A stretch of DNA of 64,000 nucleotides from Phoebastria nigripes (lineage: Eukaryota; Chordata; Aves; Procellariiformes; Diomedeidae): contig JAYKAV010002662.1 in NCBI GenBank assembly GCA_035582835.1, positions 2,092,475-2,156,474 of the forward strand, given 5' to 3'. This document shows positions 51,041-63,905 of the stretch, piece after piece. The notes beneath the pieces were generated by a model, which saw only the letters and a program-made list of their open reading frames with translations, searched no databases and had not been told where the DNA came from. Position numbers and translations under genes: made by a program. Position 1 is the first letter of the stretch. Each line of letters starts with the position of its first letter.

Positions 51041-51768
51041 GTCGAGAAGGACTTGGGGGTACTGGTGGATGAAAAGCTGGACATGAGCCAGCAATGTGCG
51101 CTCACAGCCCAGAAGGCCAACCGTCTCCTGGGCTGCATCAAAAGCAGCGTGGCCAGCAGGTCGAGGGAGGNGATTCTGCCCCTCTNCTCTGCTCTGGTGA
51201 GACCCCACCTGCAGTACTGCGTCCAGCTCTGGAGCCCTCAGCACAAGAAAGACACGGACCTGTTGGAGCGGGTCCAGAGGAGGGCCACAAAAATGATCAG
51301 GGGGATGGAACACCTCTCCTATGAAGAAAGGCTGAGAGAGTTGGGGTTGTTCAGCCTGGAGAAGGGAAGGCTTCGGGCAGACCTTATTGCAACCTATCAG
51401 TACTTAAAGGGGGCTTATAAGAAAGATGGGGACAAACTTTTTATCAGGGCGTGTTGTGACAGGACAAGGGGGAATGGCTTTAAACTAAAAGAGCGGAGAT
51501 TCAGGCTAGATATAAGGAAGAAATTTTTTACGCTGAGGGTGTTGAAACACTGGCCCATGTTGCCCAGAGAGGTGGTAGATGCCCCATCCCTGGAAACATT
51601 CAAGGTCAGGTTGGACGGGGCTCTGAGCAACCTGATCGAGTTGAAGATGTCCCTGCCCACGGCAGGGGGGTTGGACTAGATGACCTTTAAAGGTCCCTTC
51701 CAACCCAAACTATTCTATGATTCTACGATTCTATGATTCTATGATTCTATGATTCTATGATTCTATGA
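51041..51768 (+). mobile_element. Young CR1 LINE, 5'-truncated, with extended octamer tail
   Basis: The element starts near GTCGAGAAGGACTTGGGGGT and ends in seven ATTCTATG-type units (about 51710-51768), where most copies have two or three. A single uninterrupted frame to TAG at 51677-51679 encodes the C-terminal part of CR1 ORF2: [43 protein letters not shown], then [15 protein letters not shown] and [20 protein letters not shown]. The reverse transcriptase core and the endonuclease are missing, so it cannot move by itself. The intact frame indicates a recent insertion compared with the copies at 27 and 45 kb. Confidence 0.93.
51053..51679 (+). pseudogene. C-terminal remnant of CR1 ORF2 (208 codons)
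   Basis: This open frame inside the CR1 copy corresponds to the region after the reverse transcriptase palm. It contains the CR1-typical words [11 protein letters not shown] and [13 protein letters not shown]. It lacks the YXDD catalytic box and the upstream endonuclease, and has two N-disrupted codons. The first ATG is incidental: the frame is open through the truncation point. It is a fragment, not a host gene. Confidence 0.85.
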
Positions 51769-54157
51769 AGAAAGACTTGCTGCTTTGGTAAGCAGCAATT
51801 TCAGGTCTGCCAAACTTAAAAATCTGGAGATATTTAGGTAGATGTACGTCATGAAGCCCTAGATGAGCACACCTAGAGTGTGTGCAGTGATCTGATCACT
51901 ACTTTATCTGTCCATCTTTACCAAGGCAAAACACATAAAACAGTTCGCTCATTTTAGTAGATACATGCTTTTAAGAAACCCCTCAAACTGCAGTTTCAAA
52001 AATACCAAATATCAGTTTGTTCCATTTTATTAGGACATCATCACCAGTACGCCAATGCTGTGNTTTGCTGCTGCTGTTATTAAGCCCTCTGATGTTTGCG
52101 TAAGATGAATTCACTGCACTTCAGACTATTTAACACCTAAATGAAATTGAGTTTGTTCATCCCACCAAGTTGCTAGGCAGCCATTACAGAGCATCATGCA
52201 TTTCTGATAGCATCTGTTAGCAGGTGAAATTATTGAAGAAAGTGTAAATAAAAAGAACAAAACTGAGTAGATACATTTTCAAGCCAGGCACCTGCATAGC
52301 ATGCATGCTTTTGTACTCGTATAAGTAGGCAACTACGTGTACTTCAAACACGTAATTTTTCACATGGGGTACCTAAGTGTCCATTGCATGGACAAGTGAG
52401 TGTTGTCTGTGTCTGTGATTTCCATGCATGTTTATTCAGCTGCAAGCACATATAATCCTTAAGCTTTTAAAAATTAATGCAGAGCAGTGCTTGGAGGAAT
52501 GCAGTATGTTGTGGCACAGTGGATCTCCCACCCTGGCATGCAGGACACCTCCTGGGACGTTACTTAGGACAGTCCCAATAAAGGATTAAGCATCTAAATG
52601 TGATTTAGGCAGGTTTAGGCACTGAAAATGCTAGAAGGGAGGAGGCCGGAGAACCATCCACCTCTTCTGTGCAAAATGGGCCACTGTGCTCCTCAGATTA
52701 ATTCAGGTTTAGTCTANTGGCTGCTTAATGCAATAACAAATAAACAGCTTGAAGAACAGGAGCTGCAGCAGAGGAGACCCTACTCCTCCAAGAGTGTGCA
52801 AAGCACACAGTTTCTGAGCAGTAAATTATGCAATTAGCGAGCAATAAGATACACCAGTTACGATGCTGTTCTGAAACTTTTCAACAGTTTTTTCCCTTTC
52901 AGAAATCTCAGATGAAGACAAGTTGCTACCCAGTTCCCTCCCACTCTCCCCTAAGGAGCAGAGCCACAAGAGATCGGCTCCTTTTCTATTACATGACACT
53001 CTCCAGAAGAAGAATTTCAGTCTGGGAATTTTAGAAGTTTCAGAACAGCTCAGGTTCTTCATCTTACAAAGTGCACCATACCGGTAATTATCAATTAAAT
53101 GGAAAAAAATGTAAAATCCTTTGTACTGGCATAAGTTTTGCAAAGGCTCAAGAGCAGAGCACTGTCAGAGGAGACTTGGATTTAGCAATATGCCAGGCTG
53201 ATATTACTTCTGATGTCTTTTTTTGCAAAACGTGTGGCTGACCATACAAGTCATGATCTCACCCAAAAATTACCACTTGCTAAGATATCCCTCCACAGCA
53301 CACTCTGACATACTTATGTCGTTGCATGAGAAACAAGGTAGAGGTTATATTGATGAAGGAATGGGGGTCGTGGATAAAGGTGTGTTGCTCTCCTGGGAAA
53401 AGGAGAATTTCTCTGCTGGGAGGTGACTTGGCACTGGGCCCTCTGGGTCTGGCTTGTGAACAGCATCCTTTGCTGGAGCACCATGGGCTTTACAAAGTCG
53501 GATTTATTCAGAATTGTTCTTCAGCTGCACAGTGATTATAATAAAGTTCAAAAAGAGGTGTATGTCAGAAAATGTAGCAACCAGTCACTTTTTTGTTTTG
53601 AAATGTAAAATAGCTGTGTTGAGCTGAGTCTGACAGGACTGGAATTTTGTCATAAATTTACAAGTTCTGGACTTGGAAGGAATACCTCATATTTATTAAA
53701 AAAAAAAAAAAAAAATTAAAAATCTTTCAAGAAACAGCGTTTTGTAGAAATAAACAACATTCTGAAAATGCCTTAACAACATGTCATTTTGTTCTGGTAG
53801 TACCTACATGAAGTGCTTTTTGTCAATTTATTTGAAGATGAAAGAACACACTTTTAAAAAAAAAAAGTTGAGTAATTGTTTTGGAAGTGGGGGTGGGAAA
53901 AATGTATCTAAAGATGTGCCAGGTTTCACATGCAAACGACGGGTTTGTTTGACTAAGTGCAAATGTCTGTATCTGGTCGGTGCACCTCCCGGCACAGCCA
54001 GCGAGGAGCGAAGCACTTTATGGTGTCCATGGCCTGGCTCCATCCTAATGCCTAAATCAGGGCAGAAAAACAGCACTAGAAGTGTCTGTCTCTCTCCAGT
54101 GACTTCAAAGGGAGTTTAGGGTGAGTAGCTCTTCTTCAGATGCCTGCACGGTAGACG
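51769..54157. other. Intergenic sequence without recognised gene
   Basis: AT-rich, with an 18-base A run at 53698-53716. No gene-like frame or recognised repeat. Words near 54095-54120 (GTGACTTCAAAGGGAGTTTA) resemble a dispersed amniote repeat, but I cannot name it. Confidence 0.55.
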
Positions 54158-54233
54158 CCTAAAGTGAAATGAGATGGATCCCCTCCAAAATGCGGTTGCA
54201 TTTTGGAGGGGATCCATCTCATTTCACTTTAGG
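54158..54233. repeat. Perfect inverted repeat, 36-bp arms, 4-base loop
   Basis: The left arm (54158-54193) begins CCTAAAGTGAAATGAGATGG. The right arm (54198-54233) is its exact reverse complement, ending CTCATTTCACTTTAGG. They are separated by GGTT. All 36 base pairs match. No transposon family is recognised. It may be a recent fold-back duplication (template switch), a tiny inverted element, or an assembly or library artefact. Confidence 0.95.
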
Positions 54234-54506
54234 TGCTGCCCCGTAACAAACATATGTGATGCATTTACCACCCTGCAGCACCGCAGCGGTCATCCAACCA
54301 CCCGTGCGGGGTGCAGGGGCAGCCGCCTTGGGTGCACGGGGAACCGGTGGGGGAGAGAGGCCGCAATGCTCTGGGGTCTGGCTTTAAAGAGAGTGGTTGG
54401 AAGATGCGTTCTGCCACCACACCGTGGCTTTCTGTCTGCTGTATGACCTCATGCAGAGTTGTCTTATGCATCAGATATTTGGGAGATCTGAGTCTATTCA
54501 GCTATG

Positions 54507-54516
54507 CCATATAAGG
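54507..54516. promoter_or_regulatory. CArG box CCATATAAGG
   Basis: A perfect CC(A/T)6GG, the serum response factor consensus. An identical site, extended to CCATATAAGGGG in both copies, lies 101 bases downstream. The motif is seen directly; function is inferred. Confidence 0.3.
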
Positions 54517-54607
54517 GGATTTCAGCAGAGCATGCCTTCTTCATGCCTGTTGGGTATTATCTATATAACCCCTTCGGGCTGGATTATCTCCTTTACTGAA
54601 ATCTGCT

Positions 54608-54617
54608 CCATATAAGG
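54608..54617. promoter_or_regulatory. Second CArG box CCATATAAGG
   Basis: Identical to the site at 54507-54516, including the following GG. Sites this close are not expected often by chance in 64 kb, but single-species sequence cannot show selection. Confidence 0.3.
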
Positions 54618-57600
54618 GGCTGGGAAAGGGCTGTGCTTCTCAATCTGCTCATGCCTTGGAGTGGCGAAAGGACCGTGTGCCTGCGAGGAGTTGGCTCCAG
54701 CCCCAAAACATCCCCGTGCCGAGATGGCTGGAGCAATTGGCATGGGATCTCATTCTCACTGTGATTTGCCATCCTCCAGTCCTTCTCCATGAAAGTTCTT
54801 CAGAAAATGGGTAGTTTGGTCAGATAATGATCTTTTGTGCCAGGTAGGTAATGCCAAAAGGCTGGACGCAGGGTATGAAATCAGCTCTGGAGTATGTTAC
54901 AACTGGGAGAAGTCAACACTCAAACCTCGTGTCAGCATCCAGGAAAGGGTATGGTCGGTTTTGTTGTCACGGAAATGCTACAATTAAATTTTACATATGG
55001 TAAATGCACTGTCTAATCTCCTTTGTACATACTACAATTCAGTAACTACAGGTAAGATTGCTGTACCACAGCAAAGGAGAGGCTTTGCGAAGCAAAAGAG
55101 CTTTCCACTCATTTCTGGGATGCATAATAATAAGTTAATGGCACAAAACAACCCACAGTCAAAGCAACTTTCTCATCCCCCCCATTAGTATGTGGTCTGT
55201 TTTGGATATAAGTGATTCATTATAGAATTTTACTCCCATAAAAGCTCTTACATCCTCCTTTTGTACATATGCCAAATGGCGAGGAAAGCCAGAGGCAATT
55301 AAAACAAATATGGCTTGAATTACAGGCCTGTTCCCACAAGACCATGTGATAAGAAAATGGGTTAAGATGTGCAATAAGGCAAAGTAGATGCTGTAGAGAG
55401 GCCAGCTTCTCAAAATTAGCATTGCTCCTGGCTTCCTTGTGCTCACTCCCCTCCTTGTGAGCCAGGGTCTCTCCAGCCTTGCTGCACCACTCCATGCAAA
55501 GTGGGTACAAAGGACCGCACCTACATTCAGCTCCTGGTCCCCATCACCCTGCACCGTGGAGCCATGTCTGCTCAAAGGCCAGGTTTTTACCTCCCCAGCC
55601 CAAATGCCAGCTCCTAATTCCAAAGTGTTTTTTCTGTGGGTGCCGGTGGGAGAAAGCAAGTAAAGAGCTTCGTGCTCACAAAGTGGAGAAGAAAATAAGA
55701 ACATCAAAATAGCGAAGGATGAGGCAAAATGAAAAAGGTTTTCTGTCTTCTGCTGTCACATCAGATCAGGGAAGGGAAAAAAGGTCAGCATATTTATTAT
55801 TTCAATAATGCATTTCCTCTGGTGAACTTTTGGTAGTGTCACCTTCTTCACTGCGATTAGATAAATGGATCAGGATTTGGGGGAACACTGCATCCTACAC
55901 TAGCACTGAGAAAGGAATGATTCAAATGCAAGTTCACTACTATTCAAAGCTTCAGGGTGTACCAAGTCTTTCCATTCTTTTTGGCACAGAATTGAGAAGG
56001 AAATTTAAGAAATGCTGTATGCAGAATGACCCCAACACAGGAGCTGATCAAAAAAGAATTAACATATGTGGTCTGGTCTCTACGGTGGGGCATGAGGCTC
56101 CCTCAGAAGGTCAAGGAGAAAGAAATTGTCTGGACATCACTGTTGTTCTTCTCTATCTTATGATAAATTTCTGTTGCGCACAATCTCAGTTCTTTACACT
56201 GTAGTGACTAATACATTAAACCTTGTTCTCAGCCCTTTCCTAGGAAATCCTGGGCTAAACTCTGCACTTGAACTACATTTCTGATAACTGGGTTGGACAT
56301 GAGTGGAGCTTGACATCACCGTGGGTCTGAGTCACCAGGAAACCCGTTAATCACCAGTGGAACTGATGCCACAGCAGCCTGCTTTAAATGAGGTCACACT
56401 TCTGTATTTTCAGGACTGTTTAATGTTCTCAAAAGCCAGGGCTTGTTCCACATCCCCTATGCTGGTTGCTCTGGCACAGAATCATTTGAATGGATGAACT
56501 GGTAATTCCCCTCTGGCTTTTGGCCAAAACTCTCCATAGGAAATTTAGCTGACATTTCTTTTTTTACAAAATCCTGGAAAACATGGCTTTTGAAAACTGG
56601 AGAAAATGGTGCCTTTGGAATGGTGTCTGGGCTGGGAGAGATTGGGAAAAGCAGAAATCTACATTTTTGTTTAGCTGTCAATGAAAGTTAACCAGGCAGT
56701 TTAATTTAAAAATTCCATCTAAAGCAATGATATTTTAACATCTTTTATCATTTTTTACTTGAAAAGTGCTTACCAGAATTTTTCCTTCACTGTCCTCTTG
56801 CTTACAGCCCTGCACTCCATAGAGGAATGAGTCTCTGATAGGACATGTTAAGAAACCTGTTGCAAGGTGGAGGGGAGAGGCAGCAGAAGGAACAAGCTCA
56901 CTTTTTTTGCTCTATATTTTACACTGCAGTAAAGAACATCCCACACTTTGACCACTACCTCCACATTGGATCAAAGTAAAAAAGTGACCTTAGAAATAGA
57001 GCAACTTGAGTTTGCAAGGCTTTGGTTCAGGGATTTTTACCTCTTATGTTTCCATTGCACTCCCATTTAACACTCTTTCTTCTGCAGGTGAACCTTCCAT
57101 GCATGCTTTCAAACCAATATTTGCTGGTCTTAAACATTTACAAAGCAAAAGCTGCCGATGCCAGTCTACATGACACATTGCAAGGATCCAGCTGAAGGAA
57201 GAAGGAAGGAGGGAGCATATGAGTATCTGAGTTAGAGCTGTCTCAAGTCTCACCACAGGCCGTAAGTTTGGACACCTAGGAAGGGGTGAGTGGGGCCAAA
57301 AAACAGTGAGAGTTATAGCTTAAACAGACAAATAAATAAAACAACATTGCTGACCTGTTTTCCCTTGCCAGATCTCATCGCTCACTGAAAACAGACAGTA
57401 ATGTTAAGTATTTACTATATGTACATCAATTTATGAGCCTTCCTCCACCCAGGCCGCTGTGCCAGAGATGTTTTTAAAACTTTTGCTTACAGGGGAAATT
57501 TGTCCTGCAAGTTAATTTGCGAGCTGGTCAACAGATGCTCTAGGTCTGATCTCCCATAACTTCTTTGCAGCATTATTGCAAGGGCATAATGCAACTCCTC

Positions 57601-60600
57601 TTCTCTCAGTGCGAAAAATAGTGCAATATTGCGCTGGCACAAGAGGAGGTCAGACTGTCCTTGTCTGGCTCCTTGCTTTGGCAAAACAGTCTGGCTCAGC
57701 CCTGTGCCAAGCATGGGTGATGGCTCAAGTTATTCCAGTCTGTTCTTTAGGGACCCACCACATCTTGACATTCTCTCTACGCACTCTTCTTCTAATTCAG
57801 CAAGAAGAAAGTAATAATCCCTCACGAGCAGAGGTTTGTCTAGGGCACAAATAGTGTGATCTTCTTGCCAATACAGCCCTGTATAGTCTATGACAAAAAA
57901 AATTGCACCTGGCAAGCCAAGGGATGTACACTAGCAATGTTCCTGCAATTAGTACTCTATTTTACCATATTTGCCCTTTTCAATGATTATGTTATGCTGA
58001 GCCCCACAATGCTGCTTTAGTCAGTCTCTGGTTCAATTGTGGGTCATGTGTGGGTCAACACAGATTGCCCCGAGCCTCAGCCATATGTCCTCCATCAGAG
58101 GTAAAACTGGGGGAAGATGGGCACCAACTGGAATTGTTATTATCGTAACTGAATGAGCAGGCACAGCCCTCTGAAGAGGTTGGAGAGCATTGATTTCTAC
58201 CTGATTTATTGTTATTTATGCATATGCCTAGCCTGTCTCCCGGAAAGGGATGCACAGGCTTCAGCTGATCTACTCATGTGAGTAGAGTTAAGTACTTCAG
58301 AGTTTGCAGGCTTTGGGCCTAAATCCATAAGAGCAAAGCATCTTGCCGCATTCCCTGAATTTATCTAGACCAGAAACCCTTATTTCAGCTTGAAGCTTCC
58401 CAGACCCTTTGCCTGTGCTTTCATAAGAGGATGACCTTAAGCCCTCGACATATTCTCTTGAAATGTGATTTAAAGTTCTGGCAGAAAGGCAAAACTTTTT
58501 TTTTTTTTTTTCAAAGAAAAACACAATAAACAAACATAAGCTACTGCCTTTCTCTGGCTCTTCACTTCTTCTAGTAGATGGATTCCTCGAGCAGACAGGT
58601 AAGACACAATTGAATTTGTGAGCCTAATGCATATCAGTTCATGCACCCTAGACTAGCTCCCAAAACTGCACATCGCACCATCTGTCGTGCATAGGTGGAG
58701 GGTAAACGGTAAAAAAAATCTGCCTTGGTACACAGAAGAAAATCATTAGCACTGGAAAGCGTGCTGTTACCTGAAAAAAGGCAACATGTGCCTCGGGGAA
58801 TGAAAGCTCATTAGAGTGCTAGTCTCCATTTCCTTCATTGTTAACCATCATGGGTAAACATAAGCCAAAATGTCTGTTATTTGAAGGATTACGATGCTCA
58901 GTCACACATAATTTTCAAGCACTTTCTAGATGTCTGTTCTTGCCAAAAGCTGTTCTTTCTTTCCTTCACAGCATTTGGGCTTTCCCTCCATATTTCTCCA
59001 TGTTTCAGCCTGTGTGACTCTGTAACAACGTGTCTCTCTTTCATACTTCAGTTTCTCAGTCCCTCTCCTCAGAAACCATCATCAAAAGCCATCAGCTTCC
59101 TCCCAGAGCCGGTCTTCACTGTGGTGCAGCCGCGCCCCGCGCTGCCGATGCGGTGCAAGGAATAGCCCAGGCTTTACCAAGCAGGTTTCGGGGCAGACGA
59201 TATACCGAAGATCCAAATTATGTCAGTCATGCATTTGTTAGAGATCACCTTATTCCACAAATATTTCCACCGATTCCAGCTTGACTCAAACAGTCGAGTG
59301 ATGGGTTGTGCATTCAGATATTCAGTGAGGTCAGGACTACGCTCCTCCCATACGGGACAGGGGTGCTGCTGTACCAAAATCTCCAGCTGCCTTCCAAATA
59401 AGACATCTCCAGCAGGGATTATGGGTTTTTTCATTTTGTATTCACTCATCAGACTAGAGGATGACAGCATCCCCTTTTCATTTAAATGATTTATTCGCAA
59501 ACTTCTCCAGCACTCGCTCCGTAATGAATGCACTGATCAGAAATACTTGAGACCTTGCTAGTCCTAGATATAATTGAATCTTTGTTCTATAACTTGAAAC
59601 TGCTATCAATACTTATTGAAGCACAGAACATACACTTTTCCGGTGAGTGCTCAGAAGTGACTTAGGTTATTATGTTGTGGTTGATCTACAACAAAACCAT
59701 CTGAATTATGAACTGCGTGAAGAAGAGGTAATTAAATTTGAGATGTTAAGGCTGCCGATGCTTCGGATTGTGATAAATACAAGGTCAAAAAAGTCTTCCC
59801 CAGGGACGCTGGCATCAAGAGATGCACAACTGCCCCATAGGTATATGCTTTATAGTGGGACAAGTCTTTTATTGGCAAAATGGGATTTATCTTTTTAGGG
59901 ATGGTTATTCCACAAGTTAAACCAGTATGAGCTGCTACACATTACAATGGGAAGGTTGCTGAATGGTGAGAGAATTAAAAAAACAATCAAATCCTGCATC
60001 AGATTGATTTTCTTTCCTTACATTTTAGCTCTCAGATTTATGGAGGCAGTTTTAACAAAAAGTGCCTACCAGCAACTTAACTCAAAACCTTAGATGCCAA
60101 GTGCTCTTTCATACTAAGTTTGCTGCCATTGTTACTGCTCAGGAAAGACTAAACTTTCAAACTACATTATTAATTGAACCTAATAAACAGTCAGTGGAAA
60201 GGGATAAACTCCTCTAGAGTCTGATTCATCCCACTTATCTGAGATATCTAATTTAAGAGGGGATGAATTGTCCGTTTCTCACCACAAACTGCAAATGGAC
60301 CTTTTAGCACCTAACTTTGCGAGAAATAATATTAAAGGAAATCCCACCTGGATAGACTAACTGAGACAAGAGATAACCTCTTGTTCAGTTTGTGTGACTG
60401 GTCATTGCTCCTATCTTCCACGCTGCACATGTATATCTTCCTCCTAGTGATAAGACCTGGGTGTATATCGCCTGGTCTGTCAATACAGATAGTGGAAAAA
60501 ATACAGAGGCACACAATGTGCAAGATTAATATCCTTCCAACTTCAGACATCTGCCATGCAGGCTCCTGCACCTCACCTGGCACAGCTCTCGTTATAGTCA

Positions 60601-63600
60601 GTGCAGTGAAATAGGCACTTTGAGGACATGATGCATCTGACCTTTTTTAGAGGACAAGGTGAATTGTGCCTCCAATACCATAGATTCTTCCAACTCCCAA
60701 ACACCATGGTCTATAAAAAAAGCAAGTGAATAGTTCAGAAATGGATGTTTTCAGTGGTGTAAGATGTTTAATCAGGCGTAACCCACTTTTATAGTCATTG
60801 CAACTGGTGACTAGGGTAGATCCAAATCACAGACCAGAGCAGGAAAGCTTTGGGCTGCTGCTCCTTGAGCAAGAGAGCTATTGAAATATCCAGAATGAGG
60901 AAGCATAACTGTTTGCATTAGATTAATGCACTTGATGTCACATATTTATTTTAAAGGTCCACATTACAGTACATACCTTCTGAAAACATCCTCATGAGGT
61001 TGCTTCAGAGTCAGTACACTTCTCGAACAGGTGATGGATTTTTCTCATTTATTCTGTGTCTTTTACTCTAAAAACAAGACAGCTTTTAGGGGAAGGGAGG
61101 CTTTTGCTCTGATTCTGGGTCCCACAAGCCCTACACTTGGGAAAGATGAATTTTCAAGGTTTCTTTCAGCTCCGTTTTTTTATGAATAGCTGATTTCTAA
61201 TTTCTATGAAAAGGCACATTTGTCACAGACTTATTGAGCACAGTTGTCAAAATTACAAGATCTGTTCCTACGGCTTTTGGTGTTAGCAAAAAATAATTCG
61301 TAACTCCAGAAGAGTCATTGTTATTTGTGGACGGCTTTAAAGGATGCTTTTGTATTTCTTCCTGAATTAAAAGCTGCAGACATGGAAGCACAGCAAAATT
61401 TGAGTCCTTAAAAAAACTTACTTCTGCAAATACATAAACCAGATGTTCTTGTGATTTCTAAGCTGACATATATTCACTTCGGCGGAGTTAAAGGGATTTC
61501 CTGGATGGATAAGGATTTAAGCCATTAACCCTGGTCATTCCCTCCTCCCAGCTTCCCAAAGTATCAGTTGTCCTCAGTGCCTGTCTCCTGGAACCCCTCT
61601 GTGTTGCACACTCTTCACCTCTGATCTGGNGATATGTTTTTCCAGCTAGATATCTTGATGACTCTTACTGTAATACTTGTGCAGATGACAAAATATATCA
61701 TAAATAATTTATTCTCCAAGAACCCCATCGTAAGAGTATTATCATGTGCCTGGGGATGGGTTTGTCATGTAGTGTTTCTGCCTTGCCTGGCAATAAAAAA
61801 AACTGCTGAGCTTGCTGCCCATGGGACGACAGATGCCTTTTTCTTCTGAAACATCACTACTACAATTCTGACTCAGGGTCCTCTTCGACTGTGAACCAAC
61901 GCAGGGGCACGTGCCCACGTCTGTGGCCTGCACCAGCATCAAAAGTGGGATTTCCCTCACTCTTATTAATCAGATTGGGATACTGGCATTAAAATCCAGT
62001 GATGGGGCAACATTAATCATTTCATGCGTGATCCCACCAGTGAATAGAAAAAGGTTCAGACTGAGAAAGAAGTCCAGGACATAGAAATTTGGGGTCTGCT
62101 GCAGGAAAGCAAATATAGATGAAAGAGCAGGATCAGATGAGGGAAAAAAGTGAGAAGAAAGAGAAGGGAGAATAAAAAAGGGAAGAAATTGCAGTATTCT
62201 AAAATGAAGCAACATTAAAGCATTGAACACTCATCTCATCACACAACTTCTGTTGAAGGAAATATCGTCCCACTGCTACAAACCACCTACAGGTACCGGT
62301 GATCGTTCTCTCTGCACTGTGGGATGAAGAGACCTGCCTTTATACTTGGCCTACAGACTGTTAAATATAAAATCTGATGTTCCCCCACAGGCGAACGTGG
62401 TGGTCCTTGACCAGACAATGTTAGAAATAATTTACCTTAATTTTCTAGCCTAAAACGCATCTATACTCTTTGGATATTCCTGCAAATTCAACCTCCTCCC
62501 ATCCTCCCCCCCAGGTTTCTAGTTCCTGTCTAAATCAACTGCACAAATGGAGGCTTCTCTCTACTGTGTGCCCATGTGCAGCTTGGAGCCAAGTTTTGCA
62601 ATAAGGCTGACAGGAGAGTAGACCTCTATTAAGAGAGGTGGCAGCAAAGAACAACACAGTGATTAAATGCAAAATTGAAATCATAATGAAAATTGGGGCA
62701 CTGAAAAGAAATTTTAATTAAGTAAGCAACTGCAAATCAAACAAATGTATTCATTATTTAATCAACTAGTGAGTGCAAAAATCTCAACTAATCAGGAAAG
62801 TCTCAGGGAGCAGATAAAGAAACAAATCAAGGAACCAATTTAAAAACCATAAGAAAATAGCACACATCCGCACTATAGAAGAACATTTGTCTGAGAAACA
62901 GAGATGAGCTTCTTTTTTTTCCAAAAACATCATCTTTCTTATCTTTGTAAGGCTGTATGTTTTTCTGTAAAAAAACAAAAAAATCTTCTGCTGGGATTGG
63001 GGATGCTGTGTCTTCTTGCATATTTGCTTTTAATCTGTTCAGTCATAGAAGGAGTGACTGCAAAGTGATGTTTTTCTTTGCATACTTCCACCCATTTTTC
63101 ACCTGCTGCACAGACCCCCTTGAGGTATCACGATAACCGATTTGTGTTATAGGGAGGTAAAATTTTGGGTGCCCCCAGCTACTGCTCGGCTCCGTGCACG
63201 ACATGGCACAGCTGCAGCGCAGAGCATTTGGGAAAGGTGGCTGAATCCACCTGGGCTGTTTCACACACATGAGTAGGGCCAGCAGAGGAATATGATTCAT
63301 CATTAACTAGAGCTTTGCTACAAATCTACCAACTCGCTCCTGCTTAAGGGAAAGACAGGAACTGAGCACCTCATCTGTATGATGAAGACCTGCATAAGAC
63401 TCTGCTCTTAGGCATGTTTTCACCCCAAATTTTTTCTGCCCGTGTAAGTACGGGAGGAGGTATGCACCATTCACTTCACTGAACTCCTTGCAAAGTCAGC
63501 AAACAGCTCAGCATGAGCACAGAGAGCCCTTTCAAGCCTCGGAGCTACTTCGGGGTAACCAAATGAGTCACAAGCAGCCAAGTAATTACTTTTCCAGTCT

Positions 63601-63904
63601 TCCTTACTTATGAATTTGGATCTGTGTACAAAAGCATGAATCCAGAGAGAATTGGCCATCATACCTTGTGAGCGTAGACTTGTTTGCACTCGAGGCAGTT
63701 GGATAGGGGCAGGAGATAAGTTAAGGAATAGTACAAGGAAGTCATTTACTTCACAGTCTTGTAAGTATAGCCTGTCTAGAGCCTAATAAAAATCACATAT
63801 TTAATTAGTGGCTTCATTCAACATTGTGTGAACAGTGATTCACTATGCCAAGCAGGAGGAGATGGGTAGCAAATAGACCTTGTACGAGGTATTTGAGAAA
63901 AAAA
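54618..63904. other. Intergenic sequence without recognised gene
   Basis: More than 9 kb with no recognisable exon on either strand. The longest open frame (55159-55707 minus, 182 codons) has no family likeness and overlaps open frames on the other strand. A T run lies at 58496-58511. In mammals EXOG lies downstream of SCN5A on the opposite strand, and I looked for its nuclease motif (GHMAPAG-like) on the minus strand without finding it. Confidence 0.55.
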
Positions 63905-63905
63905 G

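Noticed and set aside
55159..55707. 182-codon open frame on the minus strand, the longest outside the channel and CR1
   Set aside because: No recognisable domain or family, no splice or promoter context, and overlapping frames open on the other strand. A frame this long is possible by chance in 64 kb.
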